Below are positions 12,268-23,699 of a DNA stretch of 64,000 bases, in pieces (positions within the stretch are counted from its first letter, which is position 1; each line of letters opens with the position of its first letter). Both the position numbers and the translations under genes were made by a program. The notes beneath the pieces are model-generated. The model was not told where the DNA came from. It saw nothing but the letters and a program-made list of their open reading frames with translations, and did not search any database. Source of the stretch: Zeugodacus cucurbitae (taxonomy: Eukaryota; Arthropoda; Insecta; Diptera; Tephritidae); assembly GCF_028554725.1 (NCBI RefSeq), contig NC_071667.1, positions 69,073,501-69,137,500 of the forward strand, given 5' to 3'.

Positions 12268-12868
12268 GTAATCAGACCTAGCTTTAGACTTCGGTGGGAT
12301 ATGAACCGATTTCTCAGACCTAACTTTTGACTTTGGTTGAACTAGTTTCTCAGACCTAACATTTGACTTTGGTTGAACTGGTTTCTCAGACCTAGTATTA
12401 GATTTCGGTCGGCTTTGTTCCGGTTTCTCAGGCCTATCTTCACACTTCGTTCGGATATGTACTGGTTTCTGAAACTTAGCTTTAGACTTCGGTCGAATAT
12501 GCACCGGTTTCTCAGACCTAGCTTTAGATTCTGGTCGGTTTTTTTCAATTTCTCAGACCTAACTTTTGACTTTGGTTGAATATGTACTGGTTTCTCAGAC
12601 CTAGTATTAGATTTCGGTCGGATTTGTTCCGGTTTCTCAGACCTAGCTTCACACTTCGTTCGGATATGTACTTGTTTCTCAGACCTAGTTTTAGATATCG
12701 TTCGTATTTGCTCCGGTTTCTCAGACCTAGTTTTAGATGTCGTTCGTATTTGCTCCGGTTTCTCTGACATAATTTTAGATTTTGGTCAGACCTATTTCTC
12801 AGACCTAGTTTTAGATGTCGTTCGTATTTGCTCCGGTTTCTCTGACATAACTTTAGATTTTGGTCAGA
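12268..12868. repeat. Minisatellite, about 14 units of mainly 42 bp
   Basis: Units carry TTTCTCAGACCTAG followed by TTTAGAyxTCGkTCG. Starts of the TTTCTCAGA box fall about every 42 bp across the array; the two leftmost spacings are shorter, 36 bp. Units are diverged, but 12720-12789 and 12799-12868 are almost identical (one mismatch), a recent 79-bp duplication. Because 42 is a multiple of three, the minus strand stays open over 142 codons (12342-12770) as a 14-residue repeat (TRSEKPEQIRTISK type). I regard that frame as a by-product of the array, not a demonstrated gene. Confidence 0.92.
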
Positions 12869-12869
12869 G

Positions 12870-13860
12870 CTGTCGAAATCATTTTATTATATGCATATTC
12901 CTTTAATGTGCTCCGGCTTCATAAGATTCCGCTTGCGACTGATTCGCCCTTACTCGTACTTCGTTTAGAAAATTTTCATATAGTTGCGGGCTATTTTATC
13001 GTCTTTTATTTTTGGTTGACAAATGTTGTTGTGATTGTTATGAGCTGTGCTTTGCTCAAAAATTAGATATATAATACATATGTACGTATGTATCGCATTT
13101 TGAGCGGGTGACCGAGTGCACGCTTACGAACACCAATACATTTCAATGCATAACTGCCACACGTATGGGTGGAGGCAACTATTGTTATTGCTGCTGCCAC
13201 AGTCGTTGTTGCTATTGTAGCCGGCGTGCGAGTATGCTCTGTGTTTGCATAGTGTTGAGGCGAGAAATCACAGATACATTCATAAATATATATTGACTTG
13301 CGCCTGTGTGTATGCATGCACGTACAATACATAAAATGTATCTATGTGTGTCGAGTTTTTAACGGTCGTTTCGTCTGATATGCTATGCATTGCCGGTATG
13401 GGCTGCTGCCCCTTCACGTCGTCGCGCTTTGAGCCACCCATTCGTCTGGCTCAACGTACGACAAGTTGTTGTACGAAAATATACATGCTGCCGCAAACAT
13501 ATGTTTGCTTATATGTAGTTATGGGTGCTTGAGAAAGATATCTGTGTACATGTGTTGGAGCAGTCATTGAACGAGCTGGATCGATTCGTTACGCATTGAC
13601 CGGCAAATATTCGCGCCTAAAAACCAGTCGAGCCGCCGAAAGTGGGCGTCCCCCCCAACAGGCTGCCACCCAAAACAATGGCATTGACGCGAGCATAGAT
13701 GTTTGGCGCGCTAAAATTTGGCGCTCATAAAGTGGTTTTGATAAAGCGATTTGCGATATACTTACATATGTATGTACATATACACATTTATGTACTTGGA
13801 TACTATTTTGTATGCATTTTGGCGAAAGATAAGGGAACATAATTTATTTCTGAATTCCCT
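12870..13860. other. GC-richer unique island
   Basis: Non-repetitive DNA with ATGTACGTATGTAT-type motifs and a C-run near 13652. The short frames overlap on both strands without domains. No gene was supported. Confidence 0.4.
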
Positions 13861-15090
13861 TGGAATTTGCTAATCTAAAGGGAGCTGTTTAAACTTTTAA
13901 TTCATGCGAAAAAATCTTCAAAAATTTTCAAAATCATCAAATATATGTATTTATTTTTGATGAAATATCTTAAACTACTTTAAAATATATTTTAAATCAT
14001 ATTAAACCATAAATCAAATTATTGGACTAATCCAAATACCCATATTGTTCAGCATCCACACTAAAAAAGTGAAATAAAAACTGAGAAACACCTTTAAAGA
14101 CCTTCAGATGTCAAAACAAACCTCCAAAAAAATCAAAAATAGAAATGGGTAATAATGTTTTTAACCAAAGGCCACCGTTATAACCGTTGTAACGACTTGG
14201 TAATTACCGAGCCTATAGCTCGGCTAAAGCTAAATTCTATTCAACGTGTTTAAATAGGTTGAATAGTTGAGTGAGGTCTTAGTTCAACACACTCTCCCAG
14301 AACGTTAGTAACAAATATTGCTAAGACATAGATTGTGGGAATCAAATTTTCGCTTAGAATAGACGATATATAATTCTAGCATTTTGTGCTGATATGGTTC
14401 GAGAACAGTTCTAATGTTAACTAACATAGAATGATGGATTTATTCACAGAATTTATCCCTATAGGAGAATACTTTGAACTCAGCTATCATTATACTCTCG
14501 CTATATGTTGTAAAGAGAGCAATATAGTTTCATGCAGTGAAGATATCGGAACAAAACTTTGCAGAAATATAGCAGAAATACTTTATTTCTAGTGTGGCAC
14601 AGCTCGTATAAAAATTCCCTAAATCGGACTATAACTTTTTTTTATCGAACCTCGAAGTTTACCACTAATTTTTTATTGAAAATATCGGCAAATCTCTCAG
14701 AGACATCAAATGAGTTGTATTCCTTCTAATAATGTGCGCCTGTTCCAAAAATGAGCAGAATCAGGCTAATATTTTCTCAAATACCTCATATTCGGATTTT
14801 CCGGTAATCTTCCGGTGGACCTTAAAAAATGTTAGATATCTCAGCAAACTTAAGTGAACGTAAATTCTTTGATATAATAATATAGCTTGATGTCAAAAAT
14901 AGTTGAAATCGGTCCCAGTCCCCAAATACTATGTATAATGATTTTTGTTATTCTTTAAAATAAAAAGGTAACCTTCGAGAAAGAAGTTAGGTCTTACTAT
15001 ACCACCATCATACAACGTATTATATGACACGTGGATTGAAAAATATTTTTCTGGAAGTAGGTCTTGACGAACTCAAATAATACTTTATGA
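13860..15090. other. AT-rich stretch, nothing assigned
   Basis: No coding-like frame and no paired terminal repeats recognised. Confidence 0.5.
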
Positions 15091-15096
15091 TTCGAA

Positions 15097-15309
15097 CTAA
15101 AATATATAGGATCTCATATTGTCAGAGGAAAAGTGTCTGTCAAGGGTAATTTGAACCTTAGCATACTGATGAGCTATCGAACGATATAGTCGTAACATGG
15201 CGACATAAATTCCATCGGAAACTCTAGCTGGGTCTTCTTCGCAGAGTGCTGGCAGATACTCTGAAATTATTTGTACAATATCTGGAGCTTCTTGGTATTT
15301 TAAGTAGTA
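15097..15309 (-). other. Unidentified 70-codon open frame, possible exon or gene relic
   Basis: On the minus strand a frame runs from just after a TGA (15312-15310) to TAG (15099-15097). The peptide is balanced and hydrophilic, unlike the AT-driven frames around it: ...IVQIISEYLPALCEEDP, then ARVSDGIYVAMLRLYRSIAH, then QYAKVQITLDRHFSSDN. It has no start Met near the beginning. A possible acceptor (AATAATTTCAG, about 15263-15273) and a donor-like AAG|GTTCAA (about 15157-15162) could bound a smaller exon. I do not recognise the family. It may be an exon, a processed-gene relic or part of an unknown transposon. The DD41D element 380 bp away shares no sequence with it. Confidence 0.35.
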
Positions 15310-15686
15310 TCATTTTGCAGAATGTTGAATTAGCCATTCTCATACCCATCAAACAAAATCACCTTTTTTGGTTTTCTGATAATGCACAAACCTTTGAAAA
15401 CCTACCATAGCAAGAACAACCGCATACAACTAATTGAGACCGAATATCACAGATAACTCTCTGTGGACAACTTTCTCGGAGGGAAATACTTTAAGAGTTC
15501 TTTGTGTAGCGAATATGTAAGCACCAAGTAATAATACTTATTCCATCGATTTGTATATTTTCTTTAGCTTCCTTTTCAATCCTTGTCATATATCTTCGCG
15601 CTTGTGTGGCCGCTTAAAGTTAACTGAATAGTATTTGCTGATTCATTTGAATAAATGCAAGCGATTTGCATAAAGTGCAACACATA
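15310..15686. other. AT-rich spacer before the DD41D element
   Basis: No feature beyond the TA dinucleotide (15685-15686) that forms the left target duplication of the next element. Confidence 0.5.
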
Positions 15687-16618
15687 AAGGGTGATTTTTT
15701 AAGAGCTTGATAACTTTTAAAAAAAAAAAAAACGCATAAAATTTGGTTCTTTATTTGAAACGTTAGATTGGTTCATGACATTTACTTTTTGAAGATAATT
15801 TCATTTAAATGTTGACCGCGGCTGCGTCTTAGGTGGTCCATTCGGAAAGTCCAATTTTGGGCAACTTTTTCGAGCATTTCGGCCGGAATAGCCCGAATTT
15901 CTTCGGAAATGTTGTCTTCCAAAGCTGGAATAGTTGCTGGCTTATTTCTGTAGACTTTAGACTTGACGTAGCCCCACAAAAAATAGTCTAAAGGCGTTAA
16001 ATCGCATGATCTTGGTGGCCAACTTACGGGTCCATTTCTTGAGATGAATTGTTCTCCGAAGTTTTCCCTCAAAATGGCCATAGAATCGCGAGCTGTGTGG
16101 CATGTAGCGCCATCTTGTTGAAACCACATGTCAACCAAGTTCAGTTCTTCCATTTTTGGCAACAAAAAGTTTGTTAGCATCGAACGATAGCGATCGCCAT
16201 TCACCGTAACGTTGCGTCCAACAGCATCTTTGAAAAAATACGGTCCAATGATTCCACCAGCGTACAAACCACACCAAACAGTGCATTTTTCGGGATGCAT
16301 GGGCAGTTCTTGAACGGCTTCTGGTTGCTCTTCACCCCAAATGCGGCAATTTTGCTTATTTACGTAGCCATTCAACCAGAAATGAGCCTCATCGCTGAAC
16401 AAAATTTGTCGATAAAAAAGCGGATTTCACATTTCGAACCGAACACTGATTTTGGTAATAAAATTCAATGATTTGCAAGCGTTGCTCGTTAGTAAGTCTA
16501 TTCATGATGAAATGTCAAAGCATACTGAGCATCTTTCTCTTTGACACCATGTCTGAAATCCCACGTGATCTGTCAAATACTAATGCATGAAAATCCTAAC
16601 CTCAAAAAAATCACCCGT
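15687..16618 (-). mobile_element. Internally deleted DD41D mariner-type element, 932 bp
   Basis: The ends are imperfect inverted repeats: left AAGGGTGATTTTTTAAGAG, right (reverse complement) ACGGGTGATTTTTTTGAGG. They are flanked by TA on both sides (15685-15686 and 16619-16620), as expected for Tc1/mariner. The transposase start is preserved at 16505 (MNRLTNEQRLQIIEFYYQNQ), but after about 26 residues the sequence jumps to the catalytic domain with an in-frame TGA at the junction. The DNA-binding and linker region is therefore gone. An autonomous element of this type should be several hundred bp longer. Spacing between the second and third catalytic Asp defines DD41D, the class named for 'rosa' elements of Ceratitis. 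Confidence 0.88.
15782..16402 (-). pseudogene. DD41D mariner transposase, catalytic domain only
   Basis: An open frame of 206 codons contains the complete RNase H-fold triad: Asp4 in MFSDEAHFW, Asp97 in MWFQQDGATCHTA and Asp139 in CDLTPLDYFLWGYVK. There are 41 residues between the last two, hence DD41D. The family role is cut-and-paste transposition at TA sites. The initiator Met used here is internal; the true start lies at 16505 and is separated by a deletion and a TGA. Without its helix-turn-helix region the protein cannot be expected to bind its own ends, so I call it a pseudogene. No stop interrupts the catalytic part, suggesting that insertion or deletion is fairly recent. Confidence 0.88.
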
Positions 16619-16620
16619 TA

Positions 16621-18000
16621 CAAAGGGCAAATAACTTCTTATTTACTTTTGTACTTCTGATGATTCTTTACTTTATGCCGTACATGCCACAAACACATGG
16701 GTGCAATGCATTTGGTGTTTGGAATGTGCCGCCGTCAGTTTTTAATTGCGAAATGGCAACTTCCACAATACCATGTGAATACTTGAGAAACGAATGGAAG
16801 AAACAAAAAAAAAAAAAAATACAACAGAAAAGCAACAAAGTACAAAATAGAGTGAAGCAGAGAATAAGTATTAACCGCCCAGCGGTTTTCAAGTGTCCAC
16901 TCTTCTGGTTTCCACTGCATTTGCCATTTGTCCTTCGACTGTCGAAGCAGAGGCTGCAGCGCTGCCTCTCGCCCGGTCGCATTGTTTGCTTTATGCTGCG
17001 CTCAATAAGGCTTTGTTTTCTTTATGTTCAATGAAAAACTTAAGAAATACAGAATTTGTTTTTTTGACTAAAAAATGAGGAAACTGAAAAAAATATGTAT
17101 GTACGTAGATTTGTATGAACTGTAAATGCTTGTGTGATGTTCAAGAGATTTCCCAAACACCAGAAGGGGTCACTGCATGAACGGATTACTCAAGCTGTTA
17201 AGAAAAATAAAACCAACGCACACACACACGCATACACTCACGTAAAAAATATTATTATTTGTGCCGAAATATGCTGCTTCAAAAATCAAATTCCAAATTC
17301 AATATACTGCACTCAAACTCAAAAAATGCAGTCCAATACACACAGCTTCTCTTGTTTGGTAGATATGCCATCAATGTACATGTATGTATGTGTGTCTGTA
17401 TGTATGCATAGTTTTTTACAATACCGCATTGTGTTAAGTTGGAGTGATTTTCCTTTCACACAATGACTTCGAGCCTTCGCTTTATGCCTTATGAATTACG
17501 CTGTGTGAAATTATTCAGCCTCTAAGTGTTTCGGTGTGTGTGCGGTGCATTCACCACAGTCACTTGACCATCTTCGAATCGTGCTATTGAACGCATTGTA
17601 TCCTTTCATGAGAGGCGCGAATACCTGCAGCCACCGCCACCGCTGCTGCCGCTGTCGCTATTATCTCCGCTGGGCCGTGAAAGAAAGGCGTGCCATTCAT
17701 ACCCTTCACAACGCGACATAAAATTATGATTTGTCAGCGTGTTGCCTTTGTGGAATTTCCAAAGCACTATAGAATCTAAGCTAAAGGTTAGCAATAAAGT
17801 TGACTTACATCATTATGACACAGTTGGAGTGGTAGTACTCGCACTGTAGCTCTCTCGCACGGTTAACCAGGCATAATAGCAGCCAAGTCCAAGACCAAGT
17901 GTTTGCCACCATTCAGGTGCAGTGAGAAAGCCGCCCAGACAAAGAAGTGGAAAATTGTTGCTTGGAAAATACGATGATATCTGTGACTTCACTGTGATGG
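16621..18000. other. GC-richer unique island
   Basis: Repeat-poor sequence with an A-tract (16804-16819) and CCGCCACCGCTGCTGCCGCTG-like triplets near 17632-17655. Overlapping frames at 16660-17034 (+) and 16668-16982 (-) have no domain. No gene was supported. Confidence 0.4.
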
Positions 18001-19966
18001 TGTAACAGAACGTTATCTAACGTTAAGTACTAAGGTTGCAACATCTCAGTGGTGTCACCTCAGGAGTTTGCAAAACTCCATTGAATGAATTGTGTTTTAT
18101 AAAAAAATGCCATTCATTTCTTACTAAAAAACTGACATAAAAGAATAATATTATGTAACACAGTTGAGGACATAAGTATGCGTCTTTCCACCAAGGGAAG
18201 AGTCAAATTTGTCATTGATTCCTACAGAAGTTTAAGTATTATCTTCAACAGTAATATTCACAATGAAATCCGAAGAAAATACCAATCTAGATTTCAGAAA
18301 GACCATAAACTCCTCAGTAAAAAGTATATACATATCTCGAATATCGGGAATCTTATAACAAATGCTTCGTACTTTGCTTCAGTTGATTGAAAGCGGGGGT
18401 TCGAGAAGTGTCTGGCCTTTTTTAGACTCACTGAGATCATACTTGAGATCCAACGCCGCTTCATTCAACTCTATTTTTGATAATATTACTAAGTCCTGTC
18501 AATTTCTTCTCAATTCGAACCTTGAGAACTGTGTTACTGGATAAAGGTTGGAGTTCAGCATTCTGCGGACTTTATTAAGTTCCTAAAAGTGCTATCTCTG
18601 GAATAACGGTCTTGTGCTGATCCCTAACATATTACTCAATTTTTTCATTTATAAAAATAGGAGCTCTTTGGTTCAGCCAACATTCAAATCGTAATTTTGT
18701 GGGATGAATTACATTCGTAATGTTGTAGGACTTTCGGTTAGGCCATGAGTCTCACCAAGAATACGTATTAACAACTCTTAAGAATGAAATTAAATTATTA
18801 ATTTATGTCATCAAATATTGATTCCCTTTAAATTCCTTTAACAAGGATTTCGAATCATTAATACTGTCCGTGATTTGATAAAACATCGGTAAACATCCGA
18901 GTAAAATGAAAAAAAAAACTATAGCTCTTTTGTCGTATGTTTCGATTGGAATAACTACCATAGAACCATGGAAATTTTTGCCAAGTTTTTAGTGGTGTAG
19001 ACTGTAGCGAAGAAGTCCAGGAGCTTATAACAAGTTATTTCTAAGATTTTGGAATTTGGAATTCGATTCTTTGCTTACTTTGTTTGTTTCAAAATAGAAA
19101 TATAACTGATAAAATTGAGTTGTCTGACTATTTGGGACGCTTTCCTTCATTATAGTGCAGTTTCCTTCATAAAAATGGGACGTCTCATTATTCCTTCTCC
19201 TACAAATGTATATATAATACATTTGGACTCTTGTTAAATATATAAATAATATTTTTTTGCTGTCAAAGGGTATTCAGTTTTCATTAATTTCTGTCCTCTA
19301 AAGAGTCTTTAGTATAAGTTTTCTCATTTTAACATCTTAATTTGCGTTTATTTTTTATCAATAGCATTCGAGAACAAAAACCCAGCTCATTGAAATTACT
19401 TCGCATTCAGCATATATGCCTGTCTACATACTCAATACATTCAAATTCATATTTAAGTATATGCTTTGCTCTGGTATTTAACTCTAGATCCCGCCAAAAG
19501 ATCCATACAAAAACGATTTGTCATCATTCAGCTTGAAGTATTCGTATATGAAACTCAAAGATATATGCCGATAGACTCGGTTGGCCCTTTTGTATGATAT
19601 TAAGTACAATATTCGTCCGATAATCTGCGCTTATGTATTCCGTTTACGCATAAAGATTACAACGCAAGTAAATGAAATAAATTGAGTCGGTTACACCGCA
19701 TTTGGTGTGCGCTTCTTTGAAACATACGATTGTACACGAACCTATTGATTGTGTTTGTCAATTGGCTTAATTACAATTAATTATGTTATAATTTCATTTG
19801 GTATGGTTTATTGAATTATTCGAAGTATTGATATGTTGAACTATTTTTTGTTCCCTCTTATTGAATTTACAAATTTCGTATAATAAAAAAGTATTTATGA
19901 AAGGTCAGTTATGTCGAAGCATACAATGTTTGTGGTTATAATTTTTCCAATATCTCTACAATGTCC
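18000..19966. other. AT-rich stretch, nothing assigned
   Basis: The longest frame is 70 codons (18178-18390, +), basic and without a motif. No paired terminal repeats were recognised. Confidence 0.5.
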
Positions 19967-19970
19967 TTAA

Positions 19971-20695
19971 GGGGTTATATACAGTTAGAATTTTCAAAAA
20001 ATCGTTTTTTTATTTCATTTTCTTAATGTACATATATTTAAGAATACACACAGAAAATTTCATATCGTTCCGGTGAATATTTTCAAAGTTACAAGCAAAT
20101 GAAAAATTTGAAAAGGCGTTTCAGAGAGCTTTTCAGTACAAGGTCCAAACTTTAAATGCGTTTTTCTCAAAATGGTGTTTTCAAAGTCGGTGACAAACAT
20201 TACTCGAAAACGGCTAGACCGATTAGTCTCAAATTTTAACACGACCTTCTAAATATATTTTTTAGTAATTAATCGTAGATTTATTCTCTCCGATAAATAT
20301 TTTTTTTTATAAACAATTTAAGGCCGAAATTTCGGTGAAAAATCGTTTTTTTTTTTTAGAAACCGCCATTTTGTCAAAAAATTTTATTTTGCATATTCCT
20401 TCGATTAATTACTAGATTTAACATTATTTTAACGAAATCTGTTTGGTTTTTTAATTTCGTATGATCCAGTTCCGAGATATAGTGGTCACCGCAAAACGTC
20501 TTTTTTGAGAGGAGCTCCTGGAGATCAGCTGTAGCTCTTTTTCAAATAAATATTTTTACTAGTACTAAGTCTTAAAATACAGTTAAAAGATACCATAATA
20601 TGTGTATAAATTTTTGGATCAATAAATTAAAAGGTTTTCTCAGAAAAAATTCTGGAAAATTCACTTTTTTCGGCCGTCTAACTGTATATAACCCC
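19971..20695. mobile_element. 725-bp TTAA-flanked non-autonomous element with GGGG ends
   Basis: A perfect 19-bp inverted terminal repeat (GGGGTTATATACAGTTAGA) lies at both ends, directly bordered by TTAA (19967-19970 and 20696-20699). The interior is AT-rich, has poly-T/poly-A tracts and no transposase-like frame. It shares architecture and some internal wording with 38157-38822 (ACCGATTAGT/TCGATCGGTTA region, AAAAATCGATTTTTT-like runs). Confidence 0.85.
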
Positions 20696-20699
20696 TTAA

Positions 20700-21226
20700 T
20701 ATGAATACTTTTATTTCACGAACTTACTTATTTGATTATATTTTAATTAGTTGTAATTGAAAAACTTCTTAATGCCTTTCTTAAAACCGATATCCCGAAG
20801 CAGTCTCTAATAAACTATCGTTTTATTTTTGTATTAATCTCTCCAGAATTTGTATTAATAATCCAGAAGAATTTTTGTATTAATCTCTCTAGTATTGAGT
20901 GACGTTTGATTTCAAAAGTGTTGTCAAGTTCATCAATATACATTTGAGTGCTTCGAAATTCAAACTGTTGAAATTGCAAAGGTTTTTTTTTCGTATATTC
21001 CCAAGCCTTTAAGAGGCTTGTCATATGTGGAACCTCATCCAGATGAGAATTTGATATTTGGTATTAGAAAAGAGTGCAACTTCTCCGGTTTATTCTAAAT
21101 CGGACCGATTTAATATAGCTTAAAATTAATAAGAACTATTACTGTCTATGTGTCTCCTATAAGTAAAAATAAGCAGCACATCCGCTGAAACAACTTATTG
21201 CTGGCTAAAGTGTTAATAAAGGAAGG
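20700..21226. other. AT-rich spacer
   Basis: Contains a short repeated phrase (TTTTGTATTAATCTCTC, near 20825 and 20874). Nothing gene-like. Confidence 0.5.
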
Positions 21227-21344
21227 AATCTGTCAAAGACTATGTCCAATCTATTGAAATTCAGATGAAAAAGGAATTCTATAAAAATCTGTCAAAGCCT
21301 ATGTCCAATCTATTGAAATTCAGATGAAGAAGGAATTCTATAAG
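21227..21344. repeat. 59-bp tandem duplication
   Basis: Two direct copies, 21227-21285 and 21286-21344, beginning AATCTGTCAAAG and ending GGAATTCTATAA, with a few mismatches. Confidence 0.9.
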
Positions 21345-21470
21345 AGTCATGCCGCTTTTCTGATTACTATGATTGAGCTCTACTCTCTTGACAATATTTA
21401 CATTTCAAAGTAACAACAAATTGCTTGCTTCAATTCAATATAGGAAGGTATGTGTATATGATATCAAAAT

Positions 21471-21711
21471 TTTATTATACCAGTTTATACCAGATTTTTC
21501 TTCGATTCACCATTAACAAAAATTTGATTGGCAAAAGTTTAGATACTGGTAAAAAATATATTATACAAGTTGTTTGTTCGATTCGTCACTCAAACAAATT
21601 TTGATTTGTTTGAAGACTGGTATAAAATTTATTATACCAGTTCTTTGTTTGATTCAAATTTAAAGTTTGGTTTATTTACAGACTGGTATAAAATATGGTA
21701 TAAAAGAAAAA
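21471..21711. repeat. Three tandem units, each bounded by TATACCAG / CTGGTATA
   Basis: Three diverged units of about 60-80 bp. Each starts with TTATAC(C/A)AG, contains TTCGATTC or TTTGATTC and AAATTTGATT, and ends with the inverse ACTGGTAT. Each unit can therefore fold on its own ends. No coding content. Confidence 0.75.
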
Positions 21712-21839
21712 AATAACGTTAATAATATTCAAAAAATTTAAATTTTTCAGTAATATAATTCTTATAGCTGCTATTTATCCAACCCAAGATACCTTTAGAA
21801 AACCGTGTAGCTCAACAAAGCACATGCTATATTTTTAAG

Positions 21840-23110
21840 CAACAAAGTGGCATTTAAGTAATAAAATAAATATCGCTTAAATATGCTCGAAAGCACACAC
21901 ACAAACACTCACGCATATAAGAACTAAAACTGAACGCACAAATTCATATGCAGACAAAGAATTACAAAAAAAATCCAAAAAGTTTAAAAAAAGTCAGCAA
22001 AAAGTTGCCAAAGCGGCGCTTCGCAGACACCAAAGTGCGTGAGACCCCAACTTGAATTCGAACATATGTTTACATACCAACATGTGTACTGCACATACGC
22101 GCTTCTATATGTAAATATGAATAAAAGCAAATACAGCTCATCTACATACGCGTAATTATAACCATAAAGCACTGACTGAGTGACTGAGTTGGCGCTCAAG
22201 CACTGGAGCGCCAATAAGAATTCGCTACGACAACATTCCTTCGACTGATTTGCAAAGGAAGTCACATTTGCATACCAACGCACAAACAAACATACATATA
22301 TATGTATATGTATGTAAGTACCTTTAATATGTTATTGAAATAATAACAAAGTACGAGATTGTAACATTGAACATGCTTAGTGTTGCAGACTGTCTTGCAT
22401 ATATACATGTGTAGTGTTTTTGCAAGTGGAGTGGCAATGAAAAAAAATTCATTGATATTCGAGACAAATTCAAGCTGTCTTCTGAGACACTCTTTGGCAG
22501 TGTGGAGTGCGCCCAGCAATTGCAAACTAACAACAAACATCGTTGATTGACGGAATGACTGAATGAATGACTTGTTGTGATTGAGTACGGCTTGGCGCAG
22601 GTATATACATATATACACACAAGCACATATATACTTTAGTTTGGAGCATAATCTGCACGCATATTGGCTTGTAAATTCATAATCGCAACATATGTATGCT
22701 TGTACACACACACCATACATATACAGTCACGTTTCCTTATTTGTACTGCTATCTAGAGTTTACATTTTTGAATATCCTCCCATGCTTATGCCAGCTCTTA
22801 CTTGCTTTTGTATGTGTGTGTATGTGAAGATACCTTAGTGTTTACCGACGTTTAGATTATGAAGTGCCGAAATTATGTATCAGTGCAGATAAAGAAATAT
22901 GGAAAAAAAGTAGTCATTAAGTGAAAAAAATTATGACATTTAAAGCAGACAAATAAGTTTACCTACTCGTGTTTCAAACAAACATACTCACAAAAAAAAC
23001 ATACTCACAAAAAAAACATACTCACATACATATGTGTCTATATAGATGGTTACGTGTAATGCGTGTAATGAATGTGCGTAATGAATGGAGCTCATTTGTT
23101 TTCATTCAGT
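21840..23110. other. GC-richer unique island with microsatellite motifs
   Basis: Contains ATACATATATATGTATATGTATGT motifs near 22290 and CAAACAAACATAC runs. The minus frame 22262-22720 is cysteine- and tyrosine-rich because of the ACATA repeats and is not a convincing gene. Confidence 0.4.
22982..23028. repeat. 17-bp tandem repeat, three units
   Basis: CATACTCACAAAAAAAA-type units, with CATACTCAC starting at 22983, 23000 and 23017. Confidence 0.9.
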
Positions 23111-23552
23111 AAAAAATGCAGCACAGTCTCTCACAGCAGACAATCTTACTTTATATGCGTAAAAAAAGGTTCACTAACCTTTTTTTCTTTAAGTGGCCAT
23201 TGAAAAGCAATTTGAATGCGACAAATTATCTTGAATCTGGCCCACGCGACGCATACATATGTACATTAATACTGAAGTGTTTTCGAAGAAGACTCCATTA
23301 AATTGTATGATAAATCAGTATAGAAGCAAAATCTACCGTAGAAATCTCCTTTGAAACTGTAAAGAATAATTCCAATTTATCGATCGTTTTATTATATATG
23401 ATTCTACAACTTCGTTTCCGCCGTTTTGCAATAGATGTCTCTAGGGTCAAGCATTGGTCGATTAAATTTATTTTTTTTAAATCGATCTTGGACATTTGTG
23501 TCCAAAATTTGGTAGAGATCTGTTTGCATCCCAAACTTATTCTCAACTGAAA

Positions 23553-23693
23553 ATGTCACTTTTTGAGCCGAATTCTCGACATTTGCGGGAAATTTTGCTT
23601 TTCCTTTTTAATTCCAAGAAAAGTGCGGCTGAGGCTCATCGAATGCTTTCGGATACGTACGGTGAGGTTGTCCTAAGGGGAAAAAAGCCTTAA
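23553..23693 (+). pseudogene. Mariner transposase N-terminal fragment
   Basis: The frame from the ATG at 23553 reads MSLFEPNSRHLREILLFLFN, then SKKSAAEAHRMLSDTYGE. This is the N-terminal helix-turn-helix opening typical of mariner transposases (HLR-x-hydrophobic-LFxFN...AAEAhRxLxxxYGE). The frame runs into a stop at 23691-23693 and no catalytic domain follows, so it is a truncated relic. Confidence 0.7.
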
Positions 23694-23699
23694 ATTTAC

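Noticed and set aside
12342..12770. 142-codon frame as a real repeat protein
   Set aside because: It follows directly from a minisatellite whose period is a multiple of three; no start context or flanking exon supports it.
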